A stretch of 64,000 nucleotides of DNA from Arbacia lixula (GCA_963669155.1 OZ022595.1:2874205-2938204), one strand, 5' to 3'. Shown: positions 11,580-25,436, numbered from the stretch's first letter. The notes: generated from the letters alone by a model not told the origin. Numbers and translations are program-made.

Positions 11580-12135
11580 CAATTGACATACCAAAGAAGT
11601 TGCTGCCAAATAGAATCTGTATTAAATGTACACAGATGTGCCTTTGGCAAATAAAGAGTTAAAGTAAGTGTTAGTAGTGGTAAAGACTAATAAAGGAACT
11701 CGTAAAATGGAGTGCCACTCTGGAATGACAATGGGTCTAAATCGTGTTTGATTTCTGGATCCCAGGACAGAATCGTCTAGAAGTTATATAATCGCTGCAA
11801 CGAAATGACGTGCTATCCGCGTATGACGGAAGAACGGTTCGTCACAAATTACGACCGATTATGATTTCCACTATATGCTACGCCTTAGCGTTAAGGAACT
11901 TTTTCTTATGTTGAATGTACAAGATGAGATGTTGTTTATTTGTATCTTAATCGCCTTCATATATCAAAGTGACCAACGTCTATTTCAATATCGGCTGATT
12001 AAGGTCCTTACGAGGCAAACATGACGGGGATGAGGGGAGAGCGAAACAGGCACAGGTGAACGGGCAAAACATCCGGATCCAAAACAACAACATGTTTACG
12101 AGAAAATAGATCTTTTTGCTCATCACTGTGACTTT
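11580..12135. other. Non-coding stretch
   Basis: No repeat partner, motif or exon seen. Confidence 0.5.
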
Positions 12136-12136
12136 A

Positions 12137-12690
12137 AAGGGTTACTAAATAAGAAAAATAAGTTCCCACTAATATATGTAAAATTATCCACTAAAAACGA
12201 ATTTCACATTCGTTTGCCGTAATAAAGTCTCATTTTGACGAAAATTGGAAAAAAAAAAACCCGCAAGCCTCCAGTGACGTATAAGAAGTCAAAATTCCAT
12301 AGATTGTGCGGAAGTCAACAATAGACATTTTCGTAATGTATTCGCAACTTTCCCCCTAACTGCGTAGTTACGCGTGATTGCATTCACCTGTATCTTGTCA
12401 TTTAGATTCAATGGATGGAATGCACTTTGAAACAATTAGTTGTTGCTATAAACCTTGGACAAGCTTTGAGATTTCCATTGGTAACGTATTGTTTGAATGG
12501 CGTGAATAAAAGATTTTATTTACGCCTTTGGCATTTATGGCATTTTGGCTTTTCATACGTCACTGGAGGCGTGCGTTTTTTTCAAATTTTCGTCAAAATG
12601 AGACTTTATTGCTGCAACCGAATGTGAAATTCGTTTTTAGTGGATAATTTTATATAGATTTAAGAACAATTGATTACCACTATCAAGTTT
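12137..12690. mobile_element. Inverted-repeat element carrying a nested TA-type MITE
   Basis: The outer arms (about 12160-12295 and 12540-12660) are inverted copies: AAAATTATCCACTAAAAACG on the left, CGTTTTTAGTGGATAATTTT on the right. Between them (about 12322-12525) lies a copy of the dispersed repeat that starts ACATTTTCGTAATGTATTC and is also present at 30452-30672 and several times at 61.2-62.6 kb. A TTAA precedes the left end (12134-12137); no clear right partner was found. Confidence 0.6.
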
Positions 12691-12949
12691 CACTCCTAAT
12701 GTGTCAAGTGTGTTTTTTTCACCAAGAATGCATATAAATCTCACAGAACACCTTTTGATCTGGCATAAGGGGAAAACGCATTTGATAGTAACGTACCGAA
12801 TAAAAGAAAACACGTTTACATTTCATTTTGTGATTAAGGTCATACAAAAAAATTGGACAGTATACTTGTACATGATGACAATAAAAGCACATTATAACGA
12901 AATCAACTATTGTTGACCTGAAGAAACGATCGGGCACAATGGTTTTTAA

Positions 12950-13285
12950 CCCTTCATGGGTCAGACAGAAGGGCGTTCTAGGGGATTTGTGTGCATTACT
13001 TGTGATTGAATAGATACGAAGAGTTAATTTCCAAAAGGGGCTAAATCCACTTTGAACACTTATGAGGAAAAACAGGCTTCTTGATGTGACTTTGTACATG
13101 CGCCTATGGGAAACTGGACTTTAAATGTGACAATAGTTAGTCTTGTCCATTTAATAAGTCTTAAATTCTTACTCCATCACAAGCTTTAATGCTTCTCAAT
13201 GTGCCGATTCTAATAAGTAAATTCTTACGATAAATGGATTTAGCTCCTTTAGGGAACAAGCTCTTCATATGTGGCACACAAAGGG
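12950..13285. mobile_element. TTAA-flanked TIR MITE
   Basis: 336 bp between TTAA 12946-12949 and TTAA 13286-13289, with inverted ends CCCTTCATG and CACAAAGGG. Inner blocks GGGGCTAAATCCA and TGGATTTAGCTCC are also inverted. No open frame. Confidence 0.65.
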
Positions 13286-13329
13286 TTAATGCTTTAACTG
13301 CTACCATCACGCTTTCCAATAGACCAGTA

Positions 13330-13583
13330 TACTGCCCTAGTCTGACAAAAGGAAGCTACTAACAAAAGAGACTTTTCTCGTAAATGAGCAAAATGTGTCT
13401 GTCACTTGCATTGGCATCAGTGCAACACCACATCATGTTAGATTGAATATCTCGCAGCAAGATGAATATTTCTTGTCCACATTTTGCCTTTATGCAGGGA
13501 ATGCTGGGTACAATCTAAGAGTACTAATAAGCCAGATTTGAGTGATTTTGTCACTTGCTTCTTTTTGTCAGAGTAGGGCAGTA
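13330..13583. mobile_element. TA-flanked TIR MITE
   Basis: 254 bp with ends TACTGCCCTAGTCTGACAAA and TTTGTCAGAGTAGGGCAGTA, flanked by TA. Tc1/mariner-type insertions leave TA duplications. The interior is AT-rich and non-coding. Confidence 0.7.
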
Positions 13584-13585
13584 TA

Positions 13586-15030
13586 GTTCCCGGGACAGAA
13601 TAAGTCCATGTGACTACATGTAGTTTTACACATTATCTCATGTATAGAAAGCTACTAACTTCCTGCAGGATAGAATACCCACACACGCGTATGGGCTTAC
13701 TAATCTTCACGATACATGTCTAGACATATCAAACACAGTTTGGCATTAAATATCTCATTATATTTGGTTATATATAGTTATGACGTCACAAATGACAGTA
13801 TAGTACATCTCACAGATTGGAATCACATCACGCCTTAATTCAATGAGTTCACTTTGACATTTGACGGGAACGATTAATCAATAAATCTTCCGCTAAAATA
13901 GGGAGTGGAAGAGAAAACATTGACCGTCATACGATATGACATTGAGAAGCGGTGTTCTCCCGAAATGTCACGAAACGTAGTGATTCTTTTAAAAGCATAA
14001 TTCATTTGCTGCAGTACGTGATACTTCAGTCGCGGGCAGTTTCAATAGCTTGGGGGAGAATGGTGTATCACTCACCTCAGTGCCGATAAAGGGAATACGA
14101 TGAACATAGAAGTGTCATTATAATATTGCAGATGTTATCTCCCCCCCCCCCCCTTCCCTCAAAGGTCTAACGGATATCGTCGTGAAACCCGGTTGGTTAT
14201 CGGCTTAAAAACGTATACTGTATATCATGAATCCACTGCTTTGCGGATCTGGTTTCAATTGCATATGCTGTTTATGATATATGTCTAATTTCTACATAAT
14301 GTCTAATATGTCTAATTTCTACATAACATAACATGTTTCCCCCTCCCCATTTACTTTCTGGAAGTTATCATCATTTTAAAAGAATTTTAAGGACTGCATT
14401 CCCCGTTCTTCTCTCAAAAACGCAAATGTACATTAATATACCCTTCAATTTTGAGTTTATACCTTAAAATGTGCAACAGTCCTGATGACAGGCTATTCGG
14501 AGATTGTAACCTGAAGGAGAACAAGAAGTGTAACATGACACCAGCTCTTCAATTCGCTGGAAATGAGACATCTTCATATCCAGGCGATTCTCTGAATTGC
14601 TCATATCATGTTCCTTGAGAGGGGAGAGAAAGGTATCAAATTAGCTCTCAGGAACCGATCAACTGTCGAATTTCAGCCGGAAAAAATAAATCAAATCAAC
14701 ACGTTCTGCTAATTCATAACATCATAAGCATGTCATGAGACATTATGATAAGTCGGCTACGTAAACATTGTTACAGTTAAATTAAGTGCCTATAACATGT
14801 TTACAAAAGAGCAGATTGGCTACCCCAAGATGAATCTTTTAGTGAAAGAGCTCAACGCGGCGTTTCTAGTGCAAAACTTATTGCATATCTCGAGTCTGTT
14901 TTCCTGGACCACCCTTATGCATTGTTTGCTATATTGAAATAGCTTTTATGTTATCGAATGCCGTGAGTATATTTGATATTAGAATAGGCCTACATTAAAA
15001 GCTCTTACTAAAGGGATGTACGACCCCCCC
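13586..15030. other. Non-coding stretch
   Basis: No gene, tRNA or long repeat seen; a C10 run at about 14142-14151. Confidence 0.5.
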
Positions 15031-15035
<5 letters not shown>

Positions 15036-15072
<37 letters not shown>

Positions 15073-15276
15073 CTTACTCGACCAAGGGTGAAAAGTTCAC
15101 ACGCTTCCATATATACCTCAGACGAACGTTTTTCATCAATAATTGTATTTTGCATACGCAATTGCTACCCAATTCAATTATCGTGTTAAAAACGTATCTC
15201 CTAGCATATTGAATATGTAAAGGTTCCCTTAACAACCAAATTAACCTTGTGAGTGTGCGTGTATGTGTATGTACAC

Positions 15277-15322
<46 letters not shown>
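15036..15322. repeat. CA and TA microsatellites
   Basis: (CA)n at about 15037-15068 and (TA)n at about 15277-15320, with AT-rich sequence between them. Confidence 0.9.
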
Positions 15323-15327
<5 letters not shown>

Positions 15328-16416
15328 ATTATTATTATATTTACACTCACACGCATATACACACGCGCACGTACATTTATTGACAAACAGACATAAACCT
15401 CTCTATACATGCATGTATAACTTCCTTTTTTACAATAACGCGTTCTCTCTTTTTTTTTCTGGGGGCAGGGTGTCTTCAAATCTCTGGATTACGGTCACAA
15501 TCAAAACAAAACTCTCTAATGACGGGTAAAACTTGTCTTGCCCATGCACAATAGATAAAACTATAGGAAAGGGGATATAGCGTGTGACCGTCCAGAACAG
15601 CCGATTCGTTAGTTAACTACCAAATTGTATTTTTCCCTTCGTCTGTGTTACTTACATAGGATCACATTTTATCAGCAAGCGCGTTTAAGAACATTGAAAG
15701 TACGGTAAACAAAATGTTACTGCGCTATTTTTGGTTATTTTTGTTTTCGTAGTATCGCGAAGAAGTGCCTTTCCTCGGGCAGGAAAAACACACGAAATAC
15801 ACCTGTATAGCAATTAATGATTACGTAAGAACCTGAAGGTTTTCACAAGAAAATATATATCACGCATCCCGATTGAGAGAGTGAGAGAGAGAGATTTCAT
15901 ATTGAAAGACACTTTTAGCGCAGTTAGATAAATCATTTAATAGATATCAATTTTGATTTAAAGTCAATATTTCACAGACTTTTGTACTGACAATTGTCTT
16001 TTGAATATAAAAATGACTTATGTAAATTAATGATGAACACACATATAGATATATTGTCAAATGTATGACAGGATATGGTAAGGTAGAACGTTAAATATTA
16101 CATGAATAACTCAAATTAAATTTACATTTGTAAGGAAGTTAAGCTTGACAGGAAAACTACAACGTTACATACTCGTCGTTCTGTATTGGAATGCTGTGCC
16201 ATTCCTTCGTTCCATTTTATCATTTTTATTTTACAAAAGTGATTTTTTTCTAGGTGCTTTTAACTACTGCGATGTATATTGTAGCGGGCTAACGAGTAAT
16301 AAAGACGTTGTCATGGGAGCTATAATTGGCTGATAATTGTATCAATCGTCATAAAATATACGACATAGTGTTGTTAGATATTAAGAAAATATACCTGAAG
16401 GTGAAATAAAAAAGGA

Positions 16417-16420
<4 letters not shown>
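15323..16420. other. Non-coding stretch
   Basis: No convincing exon or repeat partner found. Confidence 0.5.
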
Positions 16421-16454
<34 letters not shown>

Positions 16455-16600
16455 GGAGAATGAGAGAAATGCAAGATAAAAAAGCAGATTGTGTGTGTGG
16501 TATTTATGTAAGTGGGTGTTTGCGTGTGCGAAATCGTGATTTACACGTGCAGTTTGTCTCTATCATGCATATAATGTGTGTGTGTGTGTGTGTGTGTGTT
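16421..16600. repeat. GA and TG microsatellites
   Basis: (GA)n at about 16422-16446 and (TG)n at about 16574-16600. Confidence 0.9.
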
Positions 16601-16984
16601 TGACGTGTGTGATAAGCTTTAATGCATCAAAAGTGTGTATGCGGGCACGTTTATGACTGTAGGCGTAACTATGTATACACGTGTCTGTTGTATAAATCTT
16701 TTTGACAATATTATCAGAGGATAAAATCAAAGAAAACAGGATTGTCCCAAGCAAGGATTCGGCCCTTCTACATGTACATGCATTTATTCTCACAAAACCA
16801 AAGAAATTAGTTTCTTAGAGTCGTTTGTAGAGATTCGATAGCATATATAGCATAACACACATCGAATCTGACGAAGACACGCAATATGTTAATTTTGTTG
16901 TACATCATATAAATGTATTATATGAAATAGTGATTCAGTAAGTGAAATATCAACATTGAATATTGTAATAATACATTATAACAA
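16601..16984. other. Non-coding AT-rich stretch
   Basis: Nothing recognisable. Confidence 0.5.
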
Positions 16985-18433
16985 GAGGTGATCTGCATGG
17001 CAGACCACCTAATAAAGACGAGACATACTTGTGGACAAGTATAAGGTGGTCTGCATTGGCAAATTCATGCACAGACATGGGCTGGAAAATGCACGGCGAA
17101 GTATAGACCTTCAATTGTGACACCATCCTTACGCATTGAGGCACAAATCTTCCCATTCACTTAGCACTTAAAGCAGAAAAGGGGCTATAATGATTTAGAA
17201 ATCAATGTTCAAGCTGAGTTTTGACAAAAATCCCGAAATCTGATCAGAAAATGAAGACTTGGGCTAAAAAGCTAAGAGACTCAGGTACAACATACTAAAA
17301 TTTCAGAGTAAAAGATTGAAACATAAGCGAGATACAGCTGCTAAGAGATTGTCATGTCAATTCCTGATTTGAAATAAATGCCTCTCCCCTTGACATTACA
17401 CGTAAATATATGAGAGTTTGGCACAATGCATTTCATCAAAATTTAAACTATGATGGCGTCATCCAAATGTGTATAAAGGCACTTGTACCATAAACCAATG
17501 TCCTAGGCACAACATACTGAAAATTGGTAAAAAATTGATAAAGAATTACCGAGATACGCGCAAACGGGTAAAAAAATTCATGACGTCATACATGAAAAAT
17601 CATTTTTTCGATTCATATGGCACTATGATGACGTCACAATGTACTTACCGGTAAAATGACACATGAAATCACATAGAAATTTTATACTCTTTCCAAATAT
17701 TAAAAAAAAAATTGGAGGTCATGGGCCATTCTGAATAGCTATCGCCGATTTAAGACAGTCATGTTTTTGCCAAATTTTCCACACAAAAACGTATTGACGC
17801 TCGCGTAGACTTTGAACTTTGACGCACCCACACAACCTTGTTATTGCATGGAAATTGCTCAAAATTTCATTTCAGGATGTGATGTATGTAGTGTCAGAAA
17901 CCTGAAACTAGTAAAAAAAACGGAATTTTGAAGTTCCGTTCGCGTTACGCACGGAAAAACGCGCGAACGCGCGCGCATGCGCGGAAATTATTGAAATGCT
18001 AGAAATGGCCTGAAACATATGCAAAATAATTTCTAGTTGATTTGGAGCATTTTAAACTTTTGCGCGCGCGTTTTTCCACTAACGTACGCGTCCGCGCTCG
18101 TTTTTATTAATTGAAATTAATTGTTTTATCATTAAATTCATGCATGTTAATTTTCATTAGCTATAAATTATTGGATCTAGAGCTATATGCGGTAATAGGT
18201 TTTCATTAAACTGCTCGTAGATGACGTCAGGATGACGTCATGACCTTGAAAATGTTGTTGTGACAAGTTCATGTGTACATGTATACATGATGAACATTTC
18301 GTAAAACATGGTTCATGCATTGTTGAGATATACCTCCCACAAAAAAGTGGGGTGCATTAAATAAAAATAAATATGAAAGAAAATTCTAACGAAATTAAAA
18401 GGTGATCTGTCGGTGCACGACAGACCACCTAAT
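16985..18433. mobile_element. 1.4-kb repeat bounded by short palindromes
   Basis: The left end contains AGGTGATCTG, CATGG, CAGACCACCT. The right end contains AGGTGATCTG with TCG, GTGCA, then CGACAGACCACCT. Each end is a hairpin on the same AGGTGRTCTG core, and both are followed by AATAA. Part of it (about 17021-17330) recurs at 56418-56735. The interior includes CGCG-rich patches at about 17940-18100. No open frame of interest. Confidence 0.6.
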
Positions 18434-19640
18434 AATATGTTATATTAACTATTTATGTAGGATATTAGATGAAATTAGATAGAATACGCTTATATCATCA
18501 CATATTAGCATATCTGTAGGTGTTTAACCGATGGGTGTAATTAATGTTTAATTTATATTTTCCGGTCATAACATAATTACATGTATGTTTAACAAGTATA
18601 TTGTTGTACAATGACGCAATACCCTTATAGTTTTCTTTAGTGTTCTTCTGTATGTAGTAATGCTAGAAAGTGTCTCATTTTCTCAGATTAATATGTTGAT
18701 CTATTTCCTCCAGAATATCATTCCAGAATATAAATTCCTTTAGCGATATGACTGACTTAAACAAGCAGAAACATATTTTGCTCTTTACAGAAAATATGTG
18801 ATATTATCACCTTTAACAAACTGATCACTATTATTATGTTTTGTTTCAAAAAAAAAATAGTCCAGATTGCGCCATATTGAATCGGAAGAAAACCTTCAAT
18901 TGTAAGAGATTAAATTCATAGTGCCTACGAGTACCGCCAAATGAATACACTTAGATAAGGTGCATAAACCTAAAGCGTAACAATGTTATAGAGCTGTAAC
19001 GCGACATTACAAATTCGATTCAAAGCATGCATTTTAGCTGGATCAAAATGATCAGTAAGCCCATTTTTTGAATAAAGAGTTTACGTCAATTCCATCATGA
19101 AACTACAATTATGTAACTACATGTGCAGTAAATATTCGATTTAACATAAATACAATGTCTGTAAAACATCAGTATAAAGACACATTTTTAGATTCTTCTC
19201 AAACTTGTATGAATTAACCCTCTTTCTTCATTGCGATGAACGTACATATTTAAGGCTTTTTTCTTTCATAAAGGAAATTGAAGTCTGGATGGACTGCTGA
19301 TATTATGACAATATCCACCTCATCTCTATTTGCCTGGGGTACTAAGCATAATGATTGACCAGTGTAGCCAAGTGATGCGGGAATTCACTTTTAGCCATAT
19401 TAACATAACCCGTCTATTGACGTGTTGGTCAATATGTCAACAGTTCGATATTCACTTGATACCTTCTCCTTTCGATCTCCACCTTCAATCAACTTTTCCA
19501 TTTGAAGATGTTGTTAAATCTACACCATCGAAATAATTTCTATCGCTCCTTTCATGTCCTTCTACCCATCTTTCATCCTCATTGTTGTCTCTTTATCACA
19601 TGACTTCGACTTATCCCCCGTTGAAAGCCACCTCGCACGA
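18434..19640. other. Non-coding AT-rich stretch
   Basis: No exon or repeat partner seen. Confidence 0.5.
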
Positions 19641-19767
19641 AGTCAAAGATCAGGTGACATGTTTGCCGAAAAACACGCATCCGTCTTATCGATATTCCTG
19701 GCGCGCGCTGCGAAAAAGATACACCCCATAAGACCGTATAAGACACCAGAATGCGTAGCTTGGGTCT

Positions 19768-19875
19768 TTTCCCGCGCGAAATGGCGCGGGCTTAAGATGA
19801 TCAGCCAATCCATTACGCACCTTCTCACACTCTCCCTCACCCTCTCCCACGTGGTCCGCCCTGCCTCTTTATATT
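19768..19875 (+). promoter_or_regulatory. Promoter-like cluster: E2F palindrome, CCAAT, TATA-like
   Basis: TTTCCCGC (19768-19775) overlaps GCGCGAAA (19774-19781), giving two overlapping E2F-type sites on opposite strands, followed by GGCGCGGG. CCAAT is at 19805-19809 and TTTATAT at 19868-19874. The order and the spacing of about 35-65 bp fit a proliferation-gene promoter firing rightward. No coding exon was recognised within the following kilobase, so the assignment is inference. Confidence 0.35.
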
Positions 19876-20154
19876 GCGTATTTTGTGCACCCCACCCTCC
19901 GTATTTTTTGTAAGAAGGTGATAGATAGTCTCTACCGCAGCAACGACTCATTCAGAAAACATAAAGTGAATACGATATAATGTTCTGAAGAGGGAGTTGA
20001 ATGACGTCATTATGAAATATGTATGAACTATCGATAATGTAAAGCAATGCAATATCGACGTTGTTGAATGATTTAAGTATATGTTGTAATGTGTCCCCTT
20101 TCCATGTCCCAAATGATAGAGGTATCTCCATGATTATAGAGAGACGGTGGCGGC

Positions 20155-20505
20155 ATGGGATGAGAGGAGGGGGTGGGGAAGAACAGGTAGAGACATTAAG
20201 ATAAAAGAAAGAGAAAGAGAAAGAGAGATGAGAACAGACGAAGAGCTTTACAGACATATTGAGAGTATAATAATAGGGAAGAAAGAATGTGGTTAGGACA
20301 GTGGAGGAGGGGGCGGGGCAGAAAGGTAGGCGGTGTATAGTGGAAGAATATGAACAAGAAATAGACAGAATGATGAGTGAGAGTGAGATAGAGAGATAAA
20401 GAGAAAGAGAGAGGGGGAGAAGGGGAAGCGAAAGGGAGGAGATAGAGTGAGAAAGAGAAAGAGAAAAAAAAGAAAAGGAAGAGAGGAAGTGAAAGAGAGA
20501 GATAG

Positions 20506-20560
<55 letters not shown>

Positions 20561-20595
20561 AAGAAATACAGAGGGAGAGAGAGAACTGGAAAGAA
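20155..20595. repeat. GA-rich microsatellite tract
   Basis: Imperfect purine tract with a pure (GA)n core at about 20513-20555. The Leu/Ser-rich frames on the opposite strand are repeat translations. Confidence 0.9.
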
Positions 20596-21150
20596 AAACA
20601 ACCATTAACAAGTCCATAGTGACAAAAAAATCTAATTTTGTCAAGGACATGTATATAGATTTTTTTAGAAACAGGTCCGAACGTAGCCTTATTCATTTTA
20701 ATAATTATAGCCCGTTTTCCCAGAATATTCGCTTTTGGATGAACAGAATAGGAAATGATACTAAAATGGGCCCACTTACACTCATCCCAAACATTTATAG
20801 CGCTTGTACTTCACAGGTGAAGAGAGAGCACTCACAGAAATGTAGGCGCAGAGACGTTTGCTATTTTGTCAGCTATAGGTGACCTGAAAAGGGAACTACA
20901 TGCATTATTCTACCAGGAGTCCGTTTACGTATATTTGTTTTCCGTAGAAAGTACACGACGTAAAAACACAATTTCTTCTACTTATACACTGACAAATATT
21001 CGAGAAATATGCTTAAATTGCTCCTCTAAGCATAGCCTTAGGTTCAATAAGTATAAATTGAAGGTTGATTTAAATGAAAGAATGTCATAAAAATAGCCTA
21101 GGAAAGCACTTTCAAATACATCTTGACCTAAATTCCGTTTGAATTCAAAG
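20596..21150. other. Non-coding stretch
   Basis: Short open frames only, none with a recognisable motif. Confidence 0.5.
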
Positions 21151-21154
21151 ACAC

Positions 21155-21350
21155 AGAGGTGTCTCCCCCTCCCTCCGTTGCCAACTTGTCCCTTCACCCC
21201 TCCCCCAACCTTACAGCCTTCCCCTTCAACTTCTACCTTCCTCCCAAACCCCTATCCTTTCAAACGCCCCTCGTCACCAACTCCCCCCCCCCCCCTTTCC
21301 TTCTAACTTCGCCCTCCTACCTCCCCGCCTTTCCACCCTCTTTACGGCAG
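21155..21350. repeat. C/T-rich low-complexity tract
   Basis: Pyrimidine-rich with a C run of about 13 at 21283-21295. Confidence 0.7.
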
Positions 21351-21859
21351 ACACTAGAGGCTCAATACTAACATCCCTCGTCACTTTCTTGTCGCCTCTT
21401 GGGATGAACCATTCATCTTTACATATCCATGCTCCACATGAGCAATGGAATAATCAATATGTATCAGTGACGGATGAAAGGACTTTAGAGGTACTAAAAT
21501 CACTTTTTTGAAGGGGTGGATACGAAGTGCATGGTCGATAGCTATTGATTACATTCAGCGAGAAGTTTCTCGCTCAACTAAATCACATTAAATCACACTA
21601 GCACATGCACAGTCAGATCAAAGGGAATATTAATCTGTTTGGTCTGGCTCTCAAATTACTTTCACCTCCACTAGCCTAGCCTATCATGGTGTTCATTGAT
21701 TGGCTATATTGTTCCGTAACCATGGCAAATGTCAAGCGATAGTTTGATATCTATTACAGCAGCCGAAATAAAAGAACGCAAAGAAGAAGACATATCTAGT
21801 TTTATAGAATTTAAGAAGATTCTAAGATTCTATAGTTTATAAAAAAATATCTAGATATC

Positions 21860-21889
21860 CCCTCCCCCTCTCTCTCTCTCTTTCTCTCC

Positions 21890-21920
<31 letters not shown>

Positions 21921-21935
21921 GTTCTCCCCTTCTTT
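21860..21935. repeat. CT microsatellite with C run
   Basis: (CT)n, a run of about 12 C, then (CT)n again. Confidence 0.9.
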
Positions 21936-24900
21936 CTTTTCCCTGTCTTTTTTCATTTCTCTATATGTCCCTCAATCCTTGTGTACCAATTTCTCTCCAT
22001 GAATGTATATAATTTCATCATTTTGGAGGGATATCCCTTCTATATTTCAGCTCATAAAAACACGTTATAAACGTACTTCACCAATTTCGATGTCCATTTA
22101 AACAAAAAGTGGCACTTTCAGAAAGAGTCATCTTCGACCATGATTTAGGAAAAACTTTGACAACAAACCTGCAAAACTCAATTATATACTCCATTCGATT
22201 CATTTGCTACATCTACGACATATGAAATATATGCAACATGGTATCGATATCTTAGTCATGCTGCTCGATGTATCTCTGTGCTTATTTTGCACGCTTTCGC
22301 AAATGCGCAAAGTACTTTCTGGAAACTCTAGATTGCGCTATTGTTCAAAACACGTCTCTAAAGAACATTGTATTTACCCTGTCAGTGTGTGTGTGTCTGT
22401 GCGAAATGCTACAGATTGCAAAAAGGGGGAGGAGAGGGGGAGAGGGTTGTATGCGAAGGTTATCAGCATCGCAAATATAAAGCGCTGAGAACAATAAGCG
22501 TATATTTTATCGTCTCGTATGAGGTGGCAATATGATCTATACGAGCACTGTTCAGAACGCGTTATATTAATCATTATTGCCCTGGGTGACTGGATGTCGC
22601 TTGAGCGTACACAGTAGTTTGCGCACCATCTCCGCTACATCGCAAATATTCGTTAGCGGCTACCATTTTGTGGCACACTTGTTAGATTATTTCGATCTTG
22701 GCTTCCACATCTTACGAGGGCCCGCCACAGAAGTGTAGACAAAAACCAACAGTCATTTGAAAAACCCGCTGACATTTACATTGTCTTTTGCCCATATAAT
22801 TTACACAGGGACAACCAGCTTCAGTACAGTGAAAACGTATGAAATATAAAATATAGACATACACACATACAAACTGAATGGCTGACCATTTCTAGCTATT
22901 GTGAGATCCAATGGAATCAATTTAATTTGAGGTCATTTTTTTTCTTCAATTCAAACGGTTTATTGAGATTTCAAGATGTAAGACTGCCATAGAGTCACAT
23001 AACCGGACCGTGACCCATAGATTGGAAATTGGAAGGCAGGCGGGGGTGTACGTGGGAGGGATGGAGGGGGGGGGAGGCATCCTACCGAATTCCCGAGACG
23101 GCGCCCCCGTAGCAAGGGCGCATGGGGCACGCAATGGAACCCGAGCCGATAAACAAATACGTACAAACAAAACATCGTCAAACCACCATGACAATAGAGA
23201 AAATAGGCTATTTTCTCATTCTTTGATATTACATGAAACGAGAAAGAATAACAATACCATCTCCGAATGCAGCAGTAAAATGATCAAATACAGTATACAC
23301 GGCAATTTACTAAAAACAAGTAGTTCAACATTCGGTGACACCATGTTGTCGTTTCGCGATCATAAACGCATTAACCTTGTATGCGTTAGTGAGACACTTT
23401 GTATGAATAATACATACAACTCCCATTGAGCAGCAGCTAAGCTGGTACACGAAGCTTTGACAGGGTCAAGATAGAAAAGTAAATGAATCTATGTTTGATA
23501 TAAAGAAATTAAGACATGAATTCATATTGTTATTAACATACTGATTTGTAGTCGATATATGTATACATAACGTTAAAGGAAATACTATTATGAATTTTAT
23601 ATGATTGCGAGAAACAATTGCAGACTATCGTTAGTTGTAGAAGTGGGTAATGACAAGATGATGATTTTCTCCACCTCACTAACGAGGTTAGCGAGTGGCA
23701 ATTAGGCCCATGCGGAGCGCTCATGCATCATAATTGCAAGGTGTAACCGCAGAGAAATATATTCGACTGCCCTTCGAAACCGGAAACGTGAAACCCGAGG
23801 ACTGCGTGGTTACCACTGTATGGCACTTCGCGCTGTCCCCTTTCTTTAGACGATCAAACGGGATGCTCTGAATGATGGTTTTTCAGTAGGTCTCCACGGT
23901 GATATTTGGCGCCAGCGCCGTCAATACTTGGCAGACGATCACCCTAGATATCGTCATCACTTCAATATTTGACCGCCTTTTCCAACAGAAGCGAAGACAC
24001 AAGTAGTATATCGTTTCACTCCTTGATTGTAATTCTCTGCTTTGATATAGAGCGTATTAAAGTCGCCTCGCTATTCATCCAGTCTGTATGCAGGCGTATT
24101 TACTACATGTTCGTCCTTTGTGACCGTGAAGTTTGTACTAGGATCGCCGAACCTAACAACAACTGACACTGCCGAATTACAGTCCCGTTATATGATAACT
24201 ATACAAAATGTCTTAAAGATCATATGTATTTATATAATTTTTTCGGGTAATAATAGAAAAATAAGATAAAATTAAGTACGTCCTTTCATTCATTTTCTGT
24301 GCAATATATTTGATTATCATATCCCGGGACTATAATCCGGATTATCGATGAACTTGTGACATAAGATATTGCATGTTGTATGTTTAATATTACTTTGAAA
24401 GAAAGATTGATCACGTAAGGACGTCAATGTGAAATATATTTTTAACTCAAGCTCTTGAAATCGGTTGATGCCAAGTAGTCAAAAGTATTCCGAATGAGAG
24501 CGAAAGCGAAAAGACAAGTTAAGTTGGTGACGACACAAACTCTGGCGACAAGAAGTCAAGGGTCAATTTCTAACCTAGTCACAATCCAAATGGCAATCCT
24601 GGACCAAGTACTAAAACTAACCTAACCCTAGTCGTGAGTGCAATTGCAACTCAAGTCCTAACGCTTTATCTTTGAACTGAATAAAACCTCTGAATGAAAA
24701 GCAGATGTCGTAGATGTAATTTATATTAAGCAGAAAGATCAGCGGAAATGCGTTGTTAAGGTTTACGGAACTGTTGTTGTGATGACAATGACAATAAGCA
24801 ACGACTTCTTGGAAATCTTCATTGCCGAGGGCAATGTCGTAGGCCTACAATCTGTTCTGTGCAAGGACATGTCCGTGCCTTGGGTTCACACATCGCTAAT

Positions 24901-25400
24901 TCAGTGACAGGTCGTTCTTCTGAAGGTTCGTAATTCCCATTGACCAAATACTCCAAAGGTTTGTTATTCCCTAGGGTCAAAGACTGCAAATGTCAGTTAC
25001 AGCGAATGTCCGGAATTTCCAATGCTCAATTCTTCAAAAATGAAGTAACTGAATTAAATTGAAAATTTCTTTTCCATTCGTGGAAAGTTGCTTTTCCACA
25101 AAGAGAATGCGGGATCTTGTACTTCAATAAAAAAAAAAATAGCATTTCAAGCACGCAATATTTGTTTCTACATCACAAACACGTCATGTGAAGACAGAGA
25201 AAAATTGAATAAACATTATTTTTTTACATGAAATGAGCATGTTGTATCGTTTATACGGATCTAAAATCCAAAATTGAAATAAAGTTTGTCCATCCAAAAT
25301 ATTACTGTGCTAAACTGCATTTGTTATTTAAAGACGTTTGTTTCATTTGTATAATAACAAACCTTATTTCATTTTCGGAGACATGATCACCTGATTTCAA
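21936..25400. other. Non-coding; presumed intron or downstream part of the receptor gene
   Basis: No TM7 exon was found: a D/N-P-x-x-Y-type motif preceded by a splice acceptor on the minus strand was not seen. If the receptor gene is intact, its second exon may be short and missed here, or lie beyond the window. A TG patch is at about 22384-22394 and a G run at about 23067-23075. Confidence 0.4.
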
Positions 25401-25436
25401 TGTTGGATTGACAAACCCTACTCAATTTGTGAATAT

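Noticed and set aside
19554-19951. Overlapping frames of about 100-119 residues near 19.6-19.95 kb
   Set aside because: No recognisable motif on either strand; the CpG-rich promoter-like DNA explains the low stop density.
20196-20696. Leu/Ser-rich frames here and at 216-901 and 55430-55743
   Set aside because: Translations of GA/CT microsatellites with no domain content.
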